A DNA stretch of 64,000 nucleotides, taken from positions 186,001-250,000 of the forward strand of contig JAAVTG010000229.1 of NCBI GenBank assembly GCA_011947345.1. Reading direction: 5' to 3'. Under the pieces are notes generated by a model. That model was not told the origin of the DNA. It was given only the letters and a program-made list of their open reading frames with translations, and made no database searches. Below are positions 61,153-64,000 of the stretch, one piece after another (positions within the stretch are counted from its first letter, which is position 1; each line of letters opens with the position of its first letter). The stretch is from Phytophthora quininea (taxonomy: Eukaryota; Oomycota; Peronosporomycetes; Peronosporales; Peronosporaceae). The position numbers and the translations under genes are program-made.

Positions 61153-62527
61153 ATGGAGGACGCCGCGGTTCACGACGAGGAGGCCCTGGCCTCGCCCGCC
61201 GCCGAGCTGGCGTGCAACCTGCCGGCGCTCGTGGCGCAGCTCAAGCTGCTGCGCGAGGAGATGGAACACAAGTCCAAGCTGTACGACGCGCTTCTGCATG
61301 GAGTGGACGCGGCGCCCAGACAGACGTCGAGCGAGGTCCCCGGTCCGCCCAAACCCAGCCTGGACATGAGCCAGACCGGCATGCGAGGCAGTATCTTCAC
61401 ACCCTTCGCCAACTCGCAGCTGGACTCGCGCGCCAGCCAAATGTGGGGCGATGACCTTTCCGCGCTGGATGACGAGCGCTACGCCAACACGTTGGTGTCT
61501 CGCCAGTCGTCCATCATGATGCGGCAGCAGCAGCAGCAACGGCAACCACGACGGCCGCAACACCGCCCCACTTACTCGATGCCCCACCTGCCCGTGTTCC
61601 GAGACTTGGGAGATTACACGGTCATGTGGGTCAGCGGCGAGTGCGGCATCTCGCTGCGCAACTTTTCCAGGAGGGACAACAAGGTGGGCGCGCAGATTGC
61701 TGTGCTGCAACACGCGGACGGCGTCACCACCGGCATCAGCAACTGCAGACTCGGCGACCAGCTGATCAGCATCAACGACGAAAAGGTCGACTCACTGCGG
61801 TTCCGGGAGATCGTCGAGAAGCTGAAAACAACGAGGCGACCGATCTCGCTCGGGTTCCGAGCCAACCCGAGCGTGCAGACTTCGCCCCGCGCAGCTGCAT
61901 CGCCCGGCGGGTTTAGCAACACCACGGGGGATCCAGGTCCAGCAATTTCTTCAGAGGAGGCTCGTACAAGTCGAAACTTCGGAAAAACAAGGACGCGGCG
62001 AATACCCCGAGAGACACTCGGTCAGTGGAGGAAGCCACCCGAAACCCAACGGGTTTTTCGACGACGAGAGCGAAGATATCGTCCACGAGACCATCGACCA
62101 CCCGGGATATGACCACTTTGCAGGGCACGGGACATCGAACAGTGGCGATTATTCAGCAGAGCAGCCGTTCATGCGGTCGTCCGCTACGAGGTCGTCTACG
62201 TCTACACTGTCGGACGAGGTGGAGATGTGGTGCAGAGAGCAGGAGGAGATGCACAGCGATATTATCGTGCTGCTGACGGAGACGGTCATGCGCTGCGAGA
62301 AACTCCAGCAGGAGAATTTAGACCAGCTACAGAACCTCATGCAGCTCTCGCCCATCAGTCCAAGACCGAGTGAAAGCAGCAGTGCAACTTCGTCCTATGT
62401 TGGAACGGATAAGGCAGGCAAAGAGAGCAGCCAGAGCGACGCGTTGGAGGTCGACACGCTCTCTCCTGCTGTGAGCAGCGTTTCGCCGACTTCCCCACGG
62501 CGTAAGAGACTGAATATTGGCTGTTGA
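61153..62527 (+). CDS. PDZ-domain protein of about 458 residues
   Basis: Starts at ATG 61153 (GCC ATG G context) and ends at TGA 62525-62527. An N-terminal coiled-coil-like stretch (LVAQLKLLREEMEHKSKLYD) is followed by a Ser/Gln-rich linker with a Q run. The PDZ domain is at about residues 155-240 (DYTVMWVSGECGISLRNFSR, then ISNCRLGDQLISINDEKVDS, then FREIVEKLKTTRRPISLGF). The carboxylate-binding loop reads CGISL in place of GLGF. The C-terminal part has an acidic segment, a second helical stretch (EMWCREQEEMHSDIIVLLTE) and a Ser/Pro tail. It is probably a cytoplasmic scaffold (inference). Two breaks, in G5 at 61926-61930 and T5 at 62054-62058, need one base each. With both, the total is exactly 459 codons including the stop. 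Confidence 0.8.
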
Positions 62528-63353
62528 TTCTGGAGTGTACGTGTCCAAGCGAGCGATCCCCCAGTCTACGTAAATATCCTGCCAAGATGGCGTCGCGGTC
62601 GACTAGAGCGTCTGCAGAGCAACCATTTGCTCCAAGAGCGCGTGGTGAGACCTGTTTCATGTATTGCATGTCAATTGGCAGGATAGACTTTTAAAATTCT
62701 TCCTTGTGAGTAATAAGAGCTTCCGTGAGCCCGATTGCCGACGTCAGGACTTGTTATCAATTTTCGCTGGTGGACACATGGCGAGCTTCGGTTGGCGAGA
62801 GTAATATTTCTCGTCGCCTTTAGCTCATCGAACAAAAGCTTCCGACCCCACCGAATTGCGAGCTTTTGAGCGAAAACAAACGTGTAGACATTTTCATTCG
62901 CTACAAAGCTGCACTTTGTTGTTGCCCCCAACCTGCACTTTCGCTGCGGGGCCGTGGGGTTTTGAGCATCGTTTCCGTGCCCGGGAGCCACAAAATTTAC
63001 CAGCCCGGGATGTTCAGGGTCGATCATGTGGCAGATCCCGTTGCAATCTTCGCTGCAGAGACCAGTCCTCGCGTTCGAACAGCGCAGCAATTGGCTCGGA
63101 ATCGGTCATGCACGACGTAAAGACGGCATGTGGGCCCAACCCAGGTCTATCGGCGAGATCGGTAGTCTTCACGAAAAGCATTTGCTCTCTACTCTCATTC
63201 CTTCCTTCCTCCCTCGCACAACAAGCGTCGAGCTCGGAATTGCTCCCAAATAGCGGCGACTTCAGCGTAAGGACTGCGACCGGGGCCACCGGCATCGACG
63301 CCATTCAAGACTCGGTCGGACTCGAGACCGTTTAGTTACAGGTTCAGCGGGGA
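62528..63353. other. intergenic stretch with uncertain minus-strand frame
   Basis: A 139-codon minus-strand frame (62671-63090) contains DPEHPGLVNFVAPGHGNDAQ and VYTFVFAQKLAIRWG and could continue into 63014-63304 after a frame change. I cannot assign it to a family, and it may be chance. On the plus strand a frame ending at 63335 has a hydrophobic, signal-peptide-like stretch (ICSLLSFLPSSLAQQASS at about 63176-63232). It may be the true 5' end of the next gene, upstream of an unrecognised intron or break. Confidence 0.3.
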
Positions 63354-64000
63354 ATGGACTTCCAGAGCACGAATATGAGGCGCCACCGCCGGTTCTTGGC
63401 GACGTCAGGGTCGTGTTCCCAAGTGAAAACGTGTCTCTCGGAGGGGTCTACCGAATGCACTCTCGCCACGGATTTTTGTCCGCCGTGTGTGTATGCGCTC
63501 ACGGGCGGGGACTTCTCCTGCTACAGCAAAGACAGCTCCGGAGCATGTCCGTTTTCGTCGACCTATGCAGAGTGTCAATCGGGTAGTACGACGGCGGCTT
63601 CGACGGATGGATCGGTGTCGACGACGAGTTCAACAGGCGCCACCACCACCACCGCCGCCGCCACTGCCGCCCCGGCAGCTACGACAAAAACACCGTCAGC
63701 AGCCACGACTACAAAAACACCGTCAGCAGCCACGACTACAACAGCACCGCCAGCAGCCACGACCACAACAGCACCGTCGACAACTACGACCACCACCACG
63801 ACGGCCCCCAGACAGGAACAGCAACGACTAGCCCTGCCACCACAACCAACTCGGGAACTACAACTTCTGGTGGGGGACAACGACGACAGGTGGAACAGGA
63901 ACGAACTCTTCAGCGAACTCGTTGGGTTCCGATGCGTCGCAGACGTCGAAATCAAGAAATCGACAAGCAGCAACAGCGGCGAGTCGGCGATGACCGTCAA
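63354..64000 (+). CDS. secreted-type Cys-rich, Thr-rich mucin-like protein, 5' end uncertain, runs off the window
   Basis: The clear part begins with a Cys-rich domain of about 55 residues (CSQVKTCLSEGSTECTLATD, FCPPCVYALTGGDFSCYS, GACPFSSTYAEC; nine Cys). A Thr/Ala/Pro-rich stalk follows, with a 27-base tandem repeat at about 63680-63780 coding TTKTPSAAT-like units, as expected for a heavily O-glycosylated stalk. Oomycetes make many such Cys-domain plus Thr-stalk cell-wall or elicitin-like surface proteins, but I do not recognise this Cys pattern. ATG 63354 is in frame but gives no signal peptide; a signal-like stretch lies upstream at about 63176-63232. The stalk frame is lost at C5 63805-63809, G5 63872-63876 and AAA 63957-63959, and one base at each restores a Ser/Thr/Gly-rich continuation to the window end. 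Confidence 0.55.
   Translation, partial: MDFQSTNMRRHRRFLATSGSCSQVKTCLSEGSTECTLATDFCPPCVYALTGGDFSCYSKDSSGACPFSSTYAECQSGSTTAASTDGSVSTTSSTGATTTTAAATAAPAATTKTPSAATTTKTPSAATTTTAPPAATTTTAPSTTTTTTTTAPRQEQQRLALPPQPTRELQLLVGDNDDRWNRNELFSELVGFRCVADVEIKKSTSSNSGESAMTV
63680..63780 (+). repeat. 27-base tandem repeat in the Thr-rich stalk
   Basis: About four imperfect copies of ACGACTACAAAAACACCGTC plus AGCAGCC. The third and fourth copies change AAAACA to ACAGCA. The repeat keeps the frame and encodes Thr/Pro/Ala-rich nonapeptides. Confidence 0.7.

Overview
The window looks like nuclear DNA of an oomycete, most likely a Phytophthora- or Pythium-type species. The evidence is GC-rich, intron-poor, tightly packed protein genes; CxxC/HGGGKRC fingers of the kind annotated as 'WRKY19-like' in oomycetes; an RWP-RK factor; a short phytochelatin synthase pair; and a Cys-rich/Thr-rich secreted wall-type protein. 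I see no prokaryotic operons, rRNA, tRNA or CRISPR. The species assignment is inference. LAYOUT. 1-503: 3' part of a zinc-finger-like gene. 1518-4291: two phytochelatin synthase genes flanking a broken gene with an Uma2-like segment. 4377-43504 (minus): one giant repeat gene. 43871-45060: splicing factor SPF30, divergent from the giant gene. 46185-47008 (minus): RWP-RK factor. 48111-48400: a small two-exon gene. 49006-52853 (minus): an LRR plus EF-hand protein. 54115-57815: a four-TM, ankyrin, double-TIR protein. 58235-58748 (minus): an acidic protein. 61153-62527: a PDZ protein. About 63354 to the end: a secreted mucin-like protein. THE CENTRAL OBJECT. The giant gene starts with a signal peptide and, once apparent frame breaks are allowed for, reads to about 13,000 residues. 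Its core is a 30-kb near-identical tandem array of a 494-residue (1482-nt) unit, about 20 copies in two sub-arrays. Each unit is itself four diverged modules of 122-127 residues rich in GGxVxIxxG strands, as expected of a beta-solenoid. Diverged single modules flank the array. This is a coding higher-order repeat. QUALITY SIGNAL. Nearly every gene here is broken by apparent loss of a single base, almost always inside a homopolymer. Array copies in which a substitution interrupts the same run stay in frame. I therefore read most breaks as consensus (base-calling) under-calls rather than pseudogenes, and give gene spans across them. Only the two phytochelatin synthase genes read cleanly end to end. 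HOW GENES RELATE. There are no operons. The tandem phytochelatin synthases point to thiol-peptide metal detoxification. The giant protein and the terminal mucin-like protein are predicted secreted surface or matrix proteins. The ankyrin-TIR protein is a candidate membrane-anchored NAD-cleaving or scaffold receptor. The LRR/EF-hand and PDZ proteins look like scaffolds.
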